Source: Enterococcus phoeniculicola ATCC BAA-412 | GTDB taxonomy: Bacteria; Bacillota; Bacilli; Lactobacillales; Enterococcaceae | NCBI RefSeq assembly: GCF_000407505.1 | Contig: NZ_ASWE01000001.1 | Location: forward strand, 431,324-495,323 | Length of the DNA: 64,000 bases | Direction: 5' to 3' | Shown: one piece after another, positions 49,033-57,919 of the stretch | Layout: each line of letters starts with the position of its first letter | How positions within the stretch are numbered: the stretch's first letter is position 1 | Position numbers and translations under genes: made by a program | Notes under the pieces: model-generated | What the model was told of the DNA's origin: nothing | Seen by the model: only the letters and a program-made list of their open reading frames with translations | Databases searched by the model: none

Positions 49033-50748
49033 ATGAATATCAATGACATGAAACCACTAAAGGAAATAAAAAAAGAAGGCTTTTATCCAGCAACATTATC
49101 AGGAAGAATTTCTGATATAGAAGATATCGTAAAAAATTTTGCAACAGGGATTTATGTTATCGGCGGAGATAGAGGCTCTGGAAAAACAACTTTAATGAAT
49201 TCGATAGAGAACCAAAGTTCCAAAAAACGTGCTCAAAATTATGGATTTATAGTAGCAGAAAGTGAGTATTTTCTGCACTTAAATGTTACTAATAAGGATA
49301 CCGATTTATTGCGAGAACTAATTCTTTTTTTAGAACAAATATATGTAGAAAATGCTGAAAAACTGGGTAAAGAAATTTTGAATAGAATAGAGAATATAAA
49401 AGAAAAAGTATTATTTGATATTTATTTAGAAGAAATTGAAGAGGAGATTCGTGGTGAGAGTGAAACTTCTACTTCAAATTTTATTTTTGGGATTAAAGCA
49501 TCTATTTCAGAATTTATGTTTTCAAAAGCAAGTTTGGAAGCTAATAGTATAAAGTTAAATAACGATGAAATTAGGAATAGAAAGATAAAATCTCCTAGAC
49601 AAAGAAGGGAAGACGTTGCTGAAGAAGTTGTAAAATTATTCGCTATTTTTTCTGATAATTTCTCAATAGTAGTTGTGCTAGATGAGTTGGATAAACTTGA
49701 TGACATCAGTCTTGAACATTTTATTGAAGAAAATAAGGTTGTTTTAGTTGAAAGTTCTGTTATCTTTTTTTTAGTTGTAGATAGTCAAAAATATGTCAAT
49801 CTAAAGTATGATAAAAAATACTCTGCTTTAGATAATTTGATTCGTGAATATATTTTTTTACCTAGAATGAATTGGCAAGAATTCATTCTAGTAGTCCCCA
49901 AGCTATTAAAAATTAGCAGTCTTAATACACTTCAAAGTATCTACTATAGATCAAAAGGAAATTTTCGTGAAATTATTAAATTGAAAAAAGACTACAATGA
50001 TTACTATAGTCTAAGTGAAAAAAGAAATAAAAGTGATAGTTTAAGAAATAAAAATATCTATTCATTTAAAATACTAATAGAAATTATAACAAATGAGTAT
50101 ATTATGGATTTACCTGAAGTACTTAATGAAATAGCAATTGATTTTATTCATGACGCATTAGAAATTGTTAGTATAAATAGTTATATAACTGAGCAAGAAT
50201 TATTAGAAATTCAAAAAGGGTATCTTTCTTCAAATAACGTGCTAAATAGTGTGCTAAATAGAGTTAAAGAGGTGCTTCTTAATTATGTGGTTTCTAACAA
50301 GGTTGAAGAAAGAGGAACTCTGAAAAAGGAATTAGCAAAATACTATGAACCTAAAAGCTATTTTTCATTTTCAAAAAACTATAAACATATTGAGCTAGAG
50401 ACAACTGAAATTGGAACACTATATCAATTGTTAGATATGTATTATGAAAGTGTGGATGGTGTAATAATTTGTAAAGAAACTAATGAAGATTCTTTTTACA
50501 ATACCTCATATACAGCAACAATATTAATCTCAAATAATTATATGAATTCTTTGGTATTTGTAAACAAACGAGGTTTTGCTTGGAATTTTGAGGAAGGGAT
50601 GAGATATGGCGAGATGCAACAATATTTAAAAGACAGACAAATTAAATATATTGATATAGAACTTCCAACAACAGAAACAATGTTGGAACATGTAAATGAT
50701 TTAGAAGTATTTTCTGATATGTTTAAGGAGAAGTACAATGATTATTAG
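49033..50748 (+). CDS. P-loop ATPase of a candidate defence pair
   Basis: A 571-residue protein with Walker A GGDRGSGKTT (44-53), a Walker B-like VVVLDELDKLD (about 212-222) and a following VVDSQKY sensor, as in AAA/STAND/KAP-like NTPases. The middle (about 95-190) is helical. The C-terminal part (about 440-571) includes a restriction-like or alpha/beta segment (SVDGVIICKETNEDSFYNTS...YIDIELPTTE), not identified. No membrane segment is seen. It is read together with the SIR2 gene, 89 bases ahead of its start. Confidence 0.75.
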   Translation: MNINDMKPLKEIKKEGFYPATLSGRISDIEDIVKNFATGIYVIGGDRGSGKTTLMNSIENQSSKKRAQNYGFIVAESEYFLHLNVTNKDTDLLRELILFLEQIYVENAEKLGKEILNRIENIKEKVLFDIYLEEIEEEIRGESETSTSNFIFGIKASISEFMFSKASLEANSIKLNNDEIRNRKIKSPRQRREDVAEEVVKLFAIFSDNFSIVVVLDELDKLDDISLEHFIEENKVVLVESSVIFFLVVDSQKYVNLKYDKKYSALDNLIREYIFLPRMNWQEFILVVPKLLKISSLNTLQSIYYRSKGNFREIIKLKKDYNDYYSLSEKRNKSDSLRNKNIYSFKILIEIITNEYIMDLPEVLNEIAIDFIHDALEIVSINSYITEQELLEIQKGYLSSNNVLNSVLNRVKEVLLNYVVSNKVEERGTLKKELAKYYEPKSYFSFSKNYKHIELETTEIGTLYQLLDMYYESVDGVIICKETNEDSFYNTSYTATILISNNYMNSLVFVNKRGFAWNFEEGMRYGEMQQYLKDRQIKYIDIELPTTETMLEHVNDLEVFSDMFKEKYNDY

Positions 50749-50837
50749 ACAGGAAAATGATAGGGAATTTTTTACTCAAGGCAATGGATATTGAGTTAAC
50801 ATTGTTTTTAATAAAACAAAAAAGGTTGGAGTTTGAT

Positions 50838-53800
50838 ATGGGAAAATATTACAAAAAAACAGAATTTGAAATATTAGTAAATACACTCGCAGAGGCAGTT
50901 AAGAACTTTAACCTAGTTATTTTTGTAGGGGCAGGAACTTCATTATCACAAGGATATCCAAATTGGAATGGGTATATTGATAAACTTATTCATTTTTGGC
51001 AATTTAATATACGAAATTTTCCAGAAGCTGAGGGAAAAATATCTAATCAGTTACTTTCACAATTTGATGAAATATTAGAGTCTAGAAATACCAATAAAAG
51101 AAAAATTGATTTATTGCATACTTTACTACGGGGTATTTTAGGAAAAAAATTTGATGATGTAAAACTTGATTTTGAAGAATATTTTTTTAATAGTGTGGCA
51201 CCAGATTTCGTTGAAAATAGTGTTTTAGTCGAGTTGGCAAAATTGGACCCAATATTCGTCACTTCAAATTATGATTTTGAAATTGAAAGACACTTGGGAC
51301 GTTCAAAACAAAAGGGAGCATTCAAACCTATAAATAATATTCGTGAATTTACAGAATTAAATAGCATACTACGCTCAGGTGATGTTTTGCATTTACATGG
51401 GACAACCGAGGGAGATTGGAACTTTTTTGTAAATTCATCAGTGGATTATTCTCGTCAATATTTAAAACAGCCACAAGACTTTAATAATTTGAGTACGTGG
51501 TTCAAAGAAAAGAATCCAGTTGTTCTATTTATTGGAAGCAGTATGGAAGAAGAAGAAATTTTATCTTTACTTCCAGCTACTACTCAAAATTTTGCATTAA
51601 TGAAAGCAGATTCGAGGGAAACACAGGAATTTAGAGAAATCTACAATCAAACATATCAAAAAAATAATAATACCACAATATTTTGGTATGGAGATAATTA
51701 TAATGAATTACCTGTGGAAGTAAATAAAATTGTGGGCGCAGTTCAAAATAAATTAGAAATTCCTGAAAGTATTGACGACTGGAATATACTTCATGCAGTA
51801 TCTACTGAGGATGAAGTATATAAGGAAATTCTTGAAAAGCATTCGGAAGATGAGAGGTTTCTATTCGATATTTTTAAAGCAGATGATTTTGACTTAGAAA
51901 AAAAGATTTTAAAAAATACACTCAGTAGCCAAATTTTATTAGATAAAATCAGTGGTATCAGTAGTTTTTGGACTATGATTGATAAAAATTTTGCAACTTT
52001 AGATGAAATACAAGTTCAATCGATTATTAACATTTTTATCAAGCAAAAATTGAGTATCCATTGGGAAGAAATTTTTAAAATTTTTGAAAATTTGAAACAA
52101 TCAAGTAAGATTGAACAGGAAGACATAAATGAGATAAGAAGAAACCTTTCTGAAAATAAAGAACTTGTAAGAACAGATTTCTCAAGCGATTCAGATTTAA
52201 TGGGGTATTGGTTGGTTAAACAGCTTCAGCAGGGACATTCATATCATAGAAGTATTTTCTATAAAGATAAGGTATTTTCAATCAATTTAAAATCAGAAAT
52301 GATTTCATTAATTACCGAATCAGTAACTGATGAATTTGGCTATCGTTACTTGTCATTTAAAGAACTCATGTCTGATGACTTGATAAAAATCATATATAAT
52401 TCTCTTTTAAATGGAAGATTATTATTAGATGGAATATCAATTTCAGATAATTTTCCAGATTCCTTACTTGAACTTCGTTTATTTCAAAGAATTTTAGTAA
52501 GTCTGGATAATGAAAATAGCTTGCATGATTCTGTTGTGACTAATTTGATAAGTAAAATTGATTTTTCTGACACTATTTTTGGTGCTGAACTAAATGTCTT
52601 TGTAGATAAACATAGAAAAGAAATAGAAAAATTTGGCAAGAAAATTCCAGAAAACTATCAGAATGGAATGGATGAAAGTGAGGCTGGTATTGTATATCCT
52701 AAATCATTTATTGATAACAACCAAATTCTTGAAGAAGATGTAGATAGTATTTTAAAGATATTATTGACCAGCCAAAGTGAATCTTTTTTGACAAGAAAAG
52801 ACTTTTATTCAGAAAGAACTTCTCAAGCAACATCTGATTTCTTGATAAGTTCATTGAATAGAGATGACGAAGTTTCAAAAAAAGTAAAAAAACTAATTCT
52901 TGAAAAAGGATTACTACTGTATCCAAAATATGAGAAACTTTTTATCGAAATTTTAACGAATGATGATTATGATTCTGAATTAAAAACAGAATCTCTGAAG
53001 ATTTTTTTAAAGAAATTTGATATGGACAGCTTTAGTTGGGAAGAGGAGAAACTTTTTCAAGGATTAATTGACAAAGAAGAATTTGAGAGTCCGGCTTTTG
53101 AGAAATTGTTGGAAGTGAATGTTGATGAACTTAATTATGATTATGTATACACGGATAAAGATAGACCAGAATTACTTGAGGTTGATGATTTTATTAACAC
53201 AGAATTAGGTAGGTATCTGAGTATACTGATAAAATTAAATAAAAAAGACCATTCACGACGTAGTAAAATTAAAAGTATTGTATCCAGTGTTACTCCGAAT
53301 GAATTTCGAGAATATTCACAGGGTGCCTTATTCACAGTAGACAGTTCTATAGATTTAGAAGAAATCACTATCAATACTTTTCAAGGATACTCTTTTTCAA
53401 TAAGTGGGTTTAAGGAGAAAGACTTAGCCAAATTTAAACCTGTGGGTCAAGAGTTGTTAAAAAAAGGTTATGTTAATAATTTGAATCAAAATAATCTTTT
53501 CTTGCTCGCTCTATGTAAAATAAATCCTAGTGACGAAAAAACGGAGGTTAATTGGAGTGAAGTCAATTTTTCGTGGCTTATTGTTATCATACTTCAAAGT
53601 AATGTTGAGTTTGAATATGAATCACAGTGGACTAAAGAAATAATTCTAAACGATACAGATGGGAAATACGGAATGAATATTTTACATTCTTTAGCAGAAG
53701 AAAATGCTTTATTAGCTAAAGCAGAAAAATTCTTTCAAATATTCGAAGAATGCATTAACGATTATGAAGGAAAAGTGAGCATTGAATCACTTCCGGATAG

Positions 53801-54026
53801 TATTGAAGAGCAGAGTGAGCCAGACAAAAAAAATTTATTAATCAAACTATTCTTTTTATTACTAGATAATGCAAAAATTGAAAAGAGTTATTTTGGAAGT
53901 AAAAGTTTAGTAGACTTGATGAAACAACTTCCATTAGATTTACAGAAGAGACTTGCAGGTCATACAAATCTCTCAACTATTTTATCGCCATTAGAAATTG
54001 AGAATTTAAAAAGAGAGATCGATTAG
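50838..54026 (+). CDS. Large SIR2-domain protein (candidate NAD-depleting effector)
   Basis: A 1062-residue protein started at the ATG at 50838 after TTGGAG; the frame is open to 50757. The N-terminal SIR2 domain (about 10-270) has GAGTS (31-35), TSNYDFEIE near 140-150, HLHG near 185 and LFIGSS near 228. Large SIR2 proteins of this build (DSR2, Avs5 and others) hydrolyse NAD during phage infection. The remaining about 790 residues are helical and charged with no recognised domain and probably sense the trigger or bind the ATPase. It lies between attachment copies B and C. Confidence 0.85.
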   Translation: MGKYYKKTEFEILVNTLAEAVKNFNLVIFVGAGTSLSQGYPNWNGYIDKLIHFWQFNIRNFPEAEGKISNQLLSQFDEILESRNTNKRKIDLLHTLLRGILGKKFDDVKLDFEEYFFNSVAPDFVENSVLVELAKLDPIFVTSNYDFEIERHLGRSKQKGAFKPINNIREFTELNSILRSGDVLHLHGTTEGDWNFFVNSSVDYSRQYLKQPQDFNNLSTWFKEKNPVVLFIGSSMEEEEILSLLPATTQNFALMKADSRETQEFREIYNQTYQKNNNTTIFWYGDNYNELPVEVNKIVGAVQNKLEIPESIDDWNILHAVSTEDEVYKEILEKHSEDERFLFDIFKADDFDLEKKILKNTLSSQILLDKISGISSFWTMIDKNFATLDEIQVQSIINIFIKQKLSIHWEEIFKIFENLKQSSKIEQEDINEIRRNLSENKELVRTDFSSDSDLMGYWLVKQLQQGHSYHRSIFYKDKVFSINLKSEMISLITESVTDEFGYRYLSFKELMSDDLIKIIYNSLLNGRLLLDGISISDNFPDSLLELRLFQRILVSLDNENSLHDSVVTNLISKIDFSDTIFGAELNVFVDKHRKEIEKFGKKIPENYQNGMDESEAGIVYPKSFIDNNQILEEDVDSILKILLTSQSESFLTRKDFYSERTSQATSDFLISSLNRDDEVSKKVKKLILEKGLLLYPKYEKLFIEILTNDDYDSELKTESLKIFLKKFDMDSFSWEEEKLFQGLIDKEEFESPAFEKLLEVNVDELNYDYVYTDKDRPELLEVDDFINTELGRYLSILIKLNKKDHSRRSKIKSIVSSVTPNEFREYSQGALFTVDSSIDLEEITINTFQGYSFSISGFKEKDLAKFKPVGQELLKKGYVNNLNQNNLFLLALCKINPSDEKTEVNWSEVNFSWLIVIILQSNVEFEYESQWTKEIILNDTDGKYGMNILHSLAEENALLAKAEKFFQIFEECINDYEGKVSIESLPDSIEEQSEPDKKNLLIKLFFLLLDNAKIEKSYFGSKSLVDLMKQLPLDLQKRLAGHTNLSTILSPLEIENLKREID

Positions 54027-54052
54027 AGACAATAAACTTTAAGTACTTGATT

Positions 54053-54220
54053 TTCCTTTCCTATATGCCCCACATAAGTCTATTTTTTGAATGCTAAATT
54101 GAATGCCATTTGGAAACATTTTATTGAAATGTAGTGATTAGAACTGTTATTTCTCTTCCTTTGAATGGTTGATATAACAGGCATTGATGCTTGTTGATAC
54201 AGTGATTCTCAAATGGAAGG
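54053..54220. other. attR: right end of the element
   Basis: 25-bp motif (54053-54076), arm repeats TGAATGCTAA (54089) and TGAATGCCAT (54101) spaced 12 bases apart as at attL, and core ATGGAAGG (54213-54220). The chromosome resumes at the core with the displaced SufB tail. Confidence 0.85.
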
Positions 54221-54233
54221 GTCTGTTGGCTAG
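54213..54233 (+). pseudogene. sufB: Displaced 3' end of the original sufB
   Basis: Translates as MEGSVG and a TAG stop, identical to the last six residues of SufB, but with different codons (GGG TCT GTT GGC TAG against GGA AGC GTC GGA TAA at the intact gene). This is the chromosomal gene end cut off by integration. Confidence 0.88.
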
Positions 54234-54312
54234 CTTCTCTTCCCTGCTCTAAGTATTAATACACGGCCAACATCTATAGCTCTTTTTTTAGAGCAAATGA
54301 AGAAAACTAGCG

Positions 54313-54351
54313 CCTCCAGTTAAGTGAATGACTTAGCTGGAGGTTTTTTTT
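54313..54351 (+). terminator. Terminator, probably the original end of the suf operon
   Basis: CCTCCAGTTAAGT and ACTTAGCTGGAGG form a 12-13 bp stem with one bulge, followed by TTTTTTTT. It lies 80 bases after the displaced SufB stop and also abuts the stop of the convergent PTS gene. Confidence 0.85.
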
Positions 54352-54742
54352 ACTTAGCATCGTCCATTATTTGAAAAGATAGAATGTCGTGAAGTGCTTT
54401 TTTTCCGTTCATGTTTCCAAAAGTTTTCATATCTAAGTCTAGGCATGGGATGTTTAAAGGGATTAAGAGCTTCTTCAAAGCAGGTGTTCGATAACGAACT
54501 TGTGGACAAACGTATACTAGATCTACATAGGGTTTAAAGAGGGTTTCCAGATTCTCTTGTCGTATGATGCCTTCGCCTCCGTAAGCGACTAACGTGGAAT
54601 ATGTTTGAGATAAATTTGAAAAATCTACTATAATATCATGTAAAGATCCAAAGTATACTTCATTTGGATTAGCCGCTTTAGATATTTTTTGACAGAACAT
54701 GCTGGAAGTCATCCCTCCTGCACAACAGATATAAATTAACAT
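54350..54742 (-). CDS. PTS IIB-like protein (lactose/cellobiose type)
   Basis: A 130-residue protein with the phospho-Cys loop YICCAGGMTSSMFCQK at the N-terminus, the mark of chitobiose/cellobiose-type IIB subunits. It is about 25 residues longer than usual. No IIA or IIC is nearby. It overlaps the alpha/beta hydrolase by seven bases, an odd partner for a PTS subunit, so it may have a regulatory use. Function beyond the IIB fold is open. Confidence 0.75.
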   Translation of the reverse strand: MLIYICCAGGMTSSMFCQKISKAANPNEVYFGSLHDIIVDFSNLSQTYSTLVAYGGEGIIRQENLETLFKPYVDLVYVCPQVRYRTPALKKLLIPLNIPCLDLDMKTFGNMNGKKALHDILSFQIMDDAK

Positions 54743-55593
54743 TTTGTCCCCTCCTGAATGAATTTGTGAATGATGTCTAAAAAAATTTGAGGCTGGTCCT
54801 CAAATGGTGCATGTCCACATGAATCTAGAGCATGGTAAGAAATCAACGCATTTTTTTCGAGTTTTACCTGATTGTCAATTGCTTGTTCAAAACAAATAGG
54901 ATCATTTTTTCCTTGAATAATGCACATTGGAATTGTACAAGAGGCAAAAACCCCAGCTAGGTGGTCAGTAAAGAACCAATCACTGATTTGTGCCGTATAG
55001 CGTGTGGATGTTGACTGATTTTCCTTAGAGTAGATGTACTTTTTTATTTGTGGATGATTAAAGAAATCTTTAGCTGGCAAGTCCAGAATGGAATCGAAAT
55101 CATCGGAGGTAAAAAGTAACTTGGTGGTTTGTATATGAGTATGTAACATATTTCTAAAAAATTCTTCCCCAGTCGTATTGTCAAAAAAAACTGCCGGACA
55201 GCTGAGAATTAACCCTTGAATATCATCTGAAAATTGTTGGATGGTGTGTAATGCTAAAGAACCACCAAAGCTTCCTCCAAACAAATAGAGTTGCTTTTTA
55301 GGGAATTTCTTTTTTACATAGCTAATCATTTGAATTACATCATCGACCAGTTCTTTTTTTGTCATTTTTACGTGAGTTGGATACAAAGAATTACCGGAAC
55401 TACGCTGGTCAAAATAGAAGCACAAATACTGTTTTTCTAATTCTTTAAATGCTGGAATCTTTCTTAATGGAGCGTAGCCGCTACCCGGACCACCATGCAA
55501 AAAAATGATGATTTGTTCAGATTGCTCATTTCCAGAGAGGAGAGAGGCAAGCTTTACTGTCGCTTCCGATTGAATAAAAAATTGACATTCCAA
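54736..55593 (-). CDS. Alpha/beta hydrolase (prolyl iminopeptidase-like)
   Basis: A 285-residue serine hydrolase. The oxyanion motif HGGPGSG (about 33-39), the nucleophile elbow GGSFGGS (about 107-113), the acidic residue region IIQGKNDPICF and the late His in DSCGHAPFEDQP are all present, as in proline iminopeptidases and related enzymes. The substrate is unknown. It is divergent from a TetR-type regulator, which is the likely controller. Confidence 0.82.
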   Translation of the reverse strand: MECQFFIQSEATVKLASLLSGNEQSEQIIIFLHGGPGSGYAPLRKIPAFKELEKQYLCFYFDQRSSGNSLYPTHVKMTKKELVDDVIQMISYVKKKFPKKQLYLFGGSFGGSLALHTIQQFSDDIQGLILSCPAVFFDNTTGEEFFRNMLHTHIQTTKLLFTSDDFDSILDLPAKDFFNHPQIKKYIYSKENQSTSTRYTAQISDWFFTDHLAGVFASCTIPMCIIQGKNDPICFEQAIDNQVKLEKNALISYHALDSCGHAPFEDQPQIFLDIIHKFIQEGTKC

Positions 55594-55799
55594 TATAAAA
55601 TCCTCCTATGTTTTCAATGTTTATTTCATTTGATTGGAGTGTATCATAAAAAATCTAAAGTTAACAGTGTTAGTTTTTTGACTATATATGTTAGTTTTGA
55701 TAAAGTGAGAATAGTTTCAAAAGAATCAGTATCAAAAAATTATTTTAGAAATTAGTATAGGTAACTGAGTAGTTATCCTTGTAAAGGAGTTGGATTTTC

Positions 55800-56363
55800 A
55801 TTTCATATAAAAAATTAACAAGAGAAGGAATCATTTTTGCAGCAATGGAAATGATTGAAAATACAGAAGATCATAAAGTTTCTCTGAGACAGCTAGCAAA
55901 AAAATTGGATGTAAAAGCCCCTTCACTATACAATTATTTTGCTGGTTTTGATGAGTTAATTGAAGAGGTACAAGTGAGAATTTTTCAGCAAATCACTAAA
56001 AAAGTCATGTACTCAATTGCAGGGAAATCTGGTAGAGAGGCATTTATGTGTGCTGGACGATCATGGGTTAGATATGGACTAGAAAATCCAGCGCTTTATC
56101 AATGGATTTCATGGGAAAATCTACATTTGACAGAAGAAGGAAAATTATTTATTTCAGCATTCATCAATATTTTTCAGCAATATAATTTCAGTGAGGAAAT
56201 TCTTTCAGATGTAATGAGAACCGTAAGAAGCTATGTACATGGGTTTACTAGTTTATCCATTCAGTTAAACTCTTTAAACAATGATGAAGGTAGACTGTCT
56301 AAGAGCTTTATGTATGGGATGGAAATTATATACTCAGGAATCATCTCTCAACCGTTAGAATAA
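55800..56363 (+). CDS. TetR-type regulator, apparent AUU start
   Basis: A 187-residue protein if started at ATT at 55800. The first ATG, at 55845, would remove helix 1 of the DNA-binding domain. Upstream codons read (x)SYKKLTREGIIFAAMEMI, the normal TetR opening, and AAAGGAG ends 10 bases before the ATT. The HTH (SLRQLAKKLDVKAPSLYNYF) is at about 31-50, and the WHG-type C-terminal domain follows. It is divergent from the hydrolase-IIB operon and may regulate it. A worn-out start codon is the alternative. Confidence 0.78.
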   Translation: MSYKKLTREGIIFAAMEMIENTEDHKVSLRQLAKKLDVKAPSLYNYFAGFDELIEEVQVRIFQQITKKVMYSIAGKSGREAFMCAGRSWVRYGLENPALYQWISWENLHLTEEGKLFISAFINIFQQYNFSEEILSDVMRTVRSYVHGFTSLSIQLNSLNNDEGRLSKSFMYGMEIIYSGIISQPLE

Positions 56364-57000
56364 TAGTAATAAAATGTGCTATCTTTTGCTAAAACAGATA
56401 GCACAATTCCTAATCTTAACCTAATTGTACAAGTTCAAGCGAGTGATGAAACTGATAAATCATTCATGTGATTAAAATGAGTGTTAATAAGCATTATAGT
56501 AGAATAGATTTCTCAATGATGTTACACAAAAAAATCTGAGAGTGAGCAATCTGAATAAATCATTCTTTTTTTGTATGGAGTATGAGTAGTTCCATAGGGT
56601 GAGGCATAACTATCTAAGTTATATGCCACCCTTGTGAATTCTTAATAAAGGTTGGGAACATAAGCAACTCATCTTCTACGCATGAAACATGCTGGAGTTG
56701 AGGCTCAACAAATAAGCTGAAATTGCATTTCTACATCTGCTTGATGCTGCAAATCCACGAAGGTTCACTTTCCGATGATACCCATAAACCTACTTGGTTT
56801 TCGGAGCGGAACATTTCTGTCCCGACCTCAGTGAGGCTCTCCGTCTGTTATAGAAGACTATTCTATTTGAAAGTCATTTAAATTTATATTCTAAAGAGGG
56901 AAACTTCACTTATCTAGACGTAAACTTCCTACTTCCCCTTGACAAGCGTAGGTTTATTTTTGATAATATAAGTGGTTGTGTCTAATGGAGAGATGTTTGA
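56364..57000. other. Intergenic stretch with repeat copy 2
   Basis: No gene is seen. It contains the repeat copy at 56650-56830. A near-consensus promoter before the MerR gene was not found; AATATAAG at about 56965 could be an extended -10. Confidence 0.5.
56650..56830 (-). repeat. Dispersed intergenic repeat, copy 2
   Basis: On the minus strand it reads GATGTAGAAATGCAATTTCAGC...CATGCGTAGAAGATGAGTTG...TTCCCAACCTTTA, matching copy 1 closely. Its 5' part (ATCGGAAAGTGAACCTTCGT) matches the 5' part of copy 3. Confidence 0.75.
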
Positions 57001-57867
57001 ATGAAAAAAACGCAGGAGAGTTCAAATCCTGGTCCAATGTACTCTATTGGCGAGGTTGCCAAGATATGCAATGTTTCCCGCAAAACATTACGCTATTATG
57101 AGCAGCTTGGATTATTGAAACCAGACTATGTGTGTTTTGAAAACGGTTACCGCTATTATACTGAACAAACGATGAATAGTATTCCTGTAATTAAATACTA
57201 CAAACAGATGGGATTTAAATTGCAGGAGATGAAGCTTGCCCAAAATACTGACAATTATTTTTATCAAGAACAAGAAAATATTTTTTTGACAAAATTAGAT
57301 GAGCTAAAGCAAGAGGAAAGAAGAATTCGTAATAGTTACGGCGCAATCGCAGAATGGTTAGGGATGATAAGAGAAGGAAATATAGCGACTTCTAATCAGT
57401 TACAGGAGATTAATGTAAAGTATTTTGACGAAGAGACGTATGTCTACATGGAACAAGAATTTAAGAGAAACTATATGGACGCAGTAATTAATATTCCATG
57501 GGTCAACTATCTGGAGTCTCAAAAATGTGAAATTATGGGTCCTGTTATTCTAGGCTTTGAAGGCTGTGAGGACGAGGAAGAATATCGTAGCTCAAAAGTA
57601 AAGATTATGCAAAAACCAGTTGGTCAGGTGGAAGGAAATATACCAACCAAGACTATTGGGGGACAGTTTTTCCTTTCAAGTTATCACATTGGAGACGTAT
57701 CAATGATTAATAAACAATATAGTAAAATGCGAGCTTGGGCAAAAGAGCATCATTATCAGTGTAAAGATGAAGTTTACGAACGGCACATCGTGGATTACTG
57801 GTCAACAATGAATGTAGATAGTTTTGTTGTAGAGCTATTGATACCAGCAAAGAAAGTGAAAAGTTAA
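57001..57867 (+). CDS. MerR-family regulator with GyrI-like effector domain
   Basis: A 288-residue regulator. The winged helix MYSIGEVAKICNVSRKTLRY (13-32) with YEQLGLL and GYRYY is MerR-type. A dimerisation helix follows (about 85-125) and then a GyrI/AraC-effector-like domain (about 140-288), as in BmrR-like drug or metabolite sensors. It stands just upstream of the microcompartment operon, whose promoter has the 20-base spacer that MerR proteins act on. It is therefore the leading candidate for its activator. Confidence 0.83.
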   Translation: MKKTQESSNPGPMYSIGEVAKICNVSRKTLRYYEQLGLLKPDYVCFENGYRYYTEQTMNSIPVIKYYKQMGFKLQEMKLAQNTDNYFYQEQENIFLTKLDELKQEERRIRNSYGAIAEWLGMIREGNIATSNQLQEINVKYFDEETYVYMEQEFKRNYMDAVINIPWVNYLESQKCEIMGPVILGFEGCEDEEEYRSSKVKIMQKPVGQVEGNIPTKTIGGQFFLSSYHIGDVSMINKQYSKMRAWAKEHHYQCKDEVYERHIVDYWSTMNVDSFVVELLIPAKKVKS

Positions 57868-57877
57868 ATATACCAAG

Positions 57878-57919
57878 ATTAGTGGGGAATGTATTCGGCG
57901 GAATACATTCCCCACTAAT
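57878..57919 (+). terminator. Perfect 19-bp hairpin after the MerR gene
   Basis: ATTAGTGGGGAATGTATTC and its exact complement flank GGCG, followed by CTCTATTT. The U tract is poor, but the stem is very stable. Confidence 0.65.

Larger units (their letters stand above)
32735..54220. mobile_element. Integrative mobilizable element in the 3' end of sufB, with RiPP and SIR2 cargo
   Basis: A 21.5-kb element bounded by the core ATGGAAGG at 32735-32742 and 54213-54220. Beyond the right core the chromosome continues ATGGAAGGGTCTGTTGGCTAG, the displaced SufB tail, encoding MEGSVG-stop. Integrase, CI-type regulator, HTH protein, oriT-like DNA and a Rep_trans/MOB_T initiator lie at the left. No T4SS genes are present, so it would need a helper conjugative element. 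Paired TGAATGCCAT arm sites with 12-base spacing lie at both ends. Two further right-end-like copies sit inside it (48160 and 48640). Confidence 0.88.

Noticed and set aside
49033-54026. Restriction-modification or SIR2-HerA system
   Set aside because: No methylase, nuclease or specificity gene is present. The ATPase does not show the long HerA-type pattern that I would expect, though a structure search should confirm.
54350-55593. PTS operon
   Set aside because: Only a IIB-like protein is present, paired with an alpha/beta hydrolase; no IIA, IIC or sugar enzyme is nearby.
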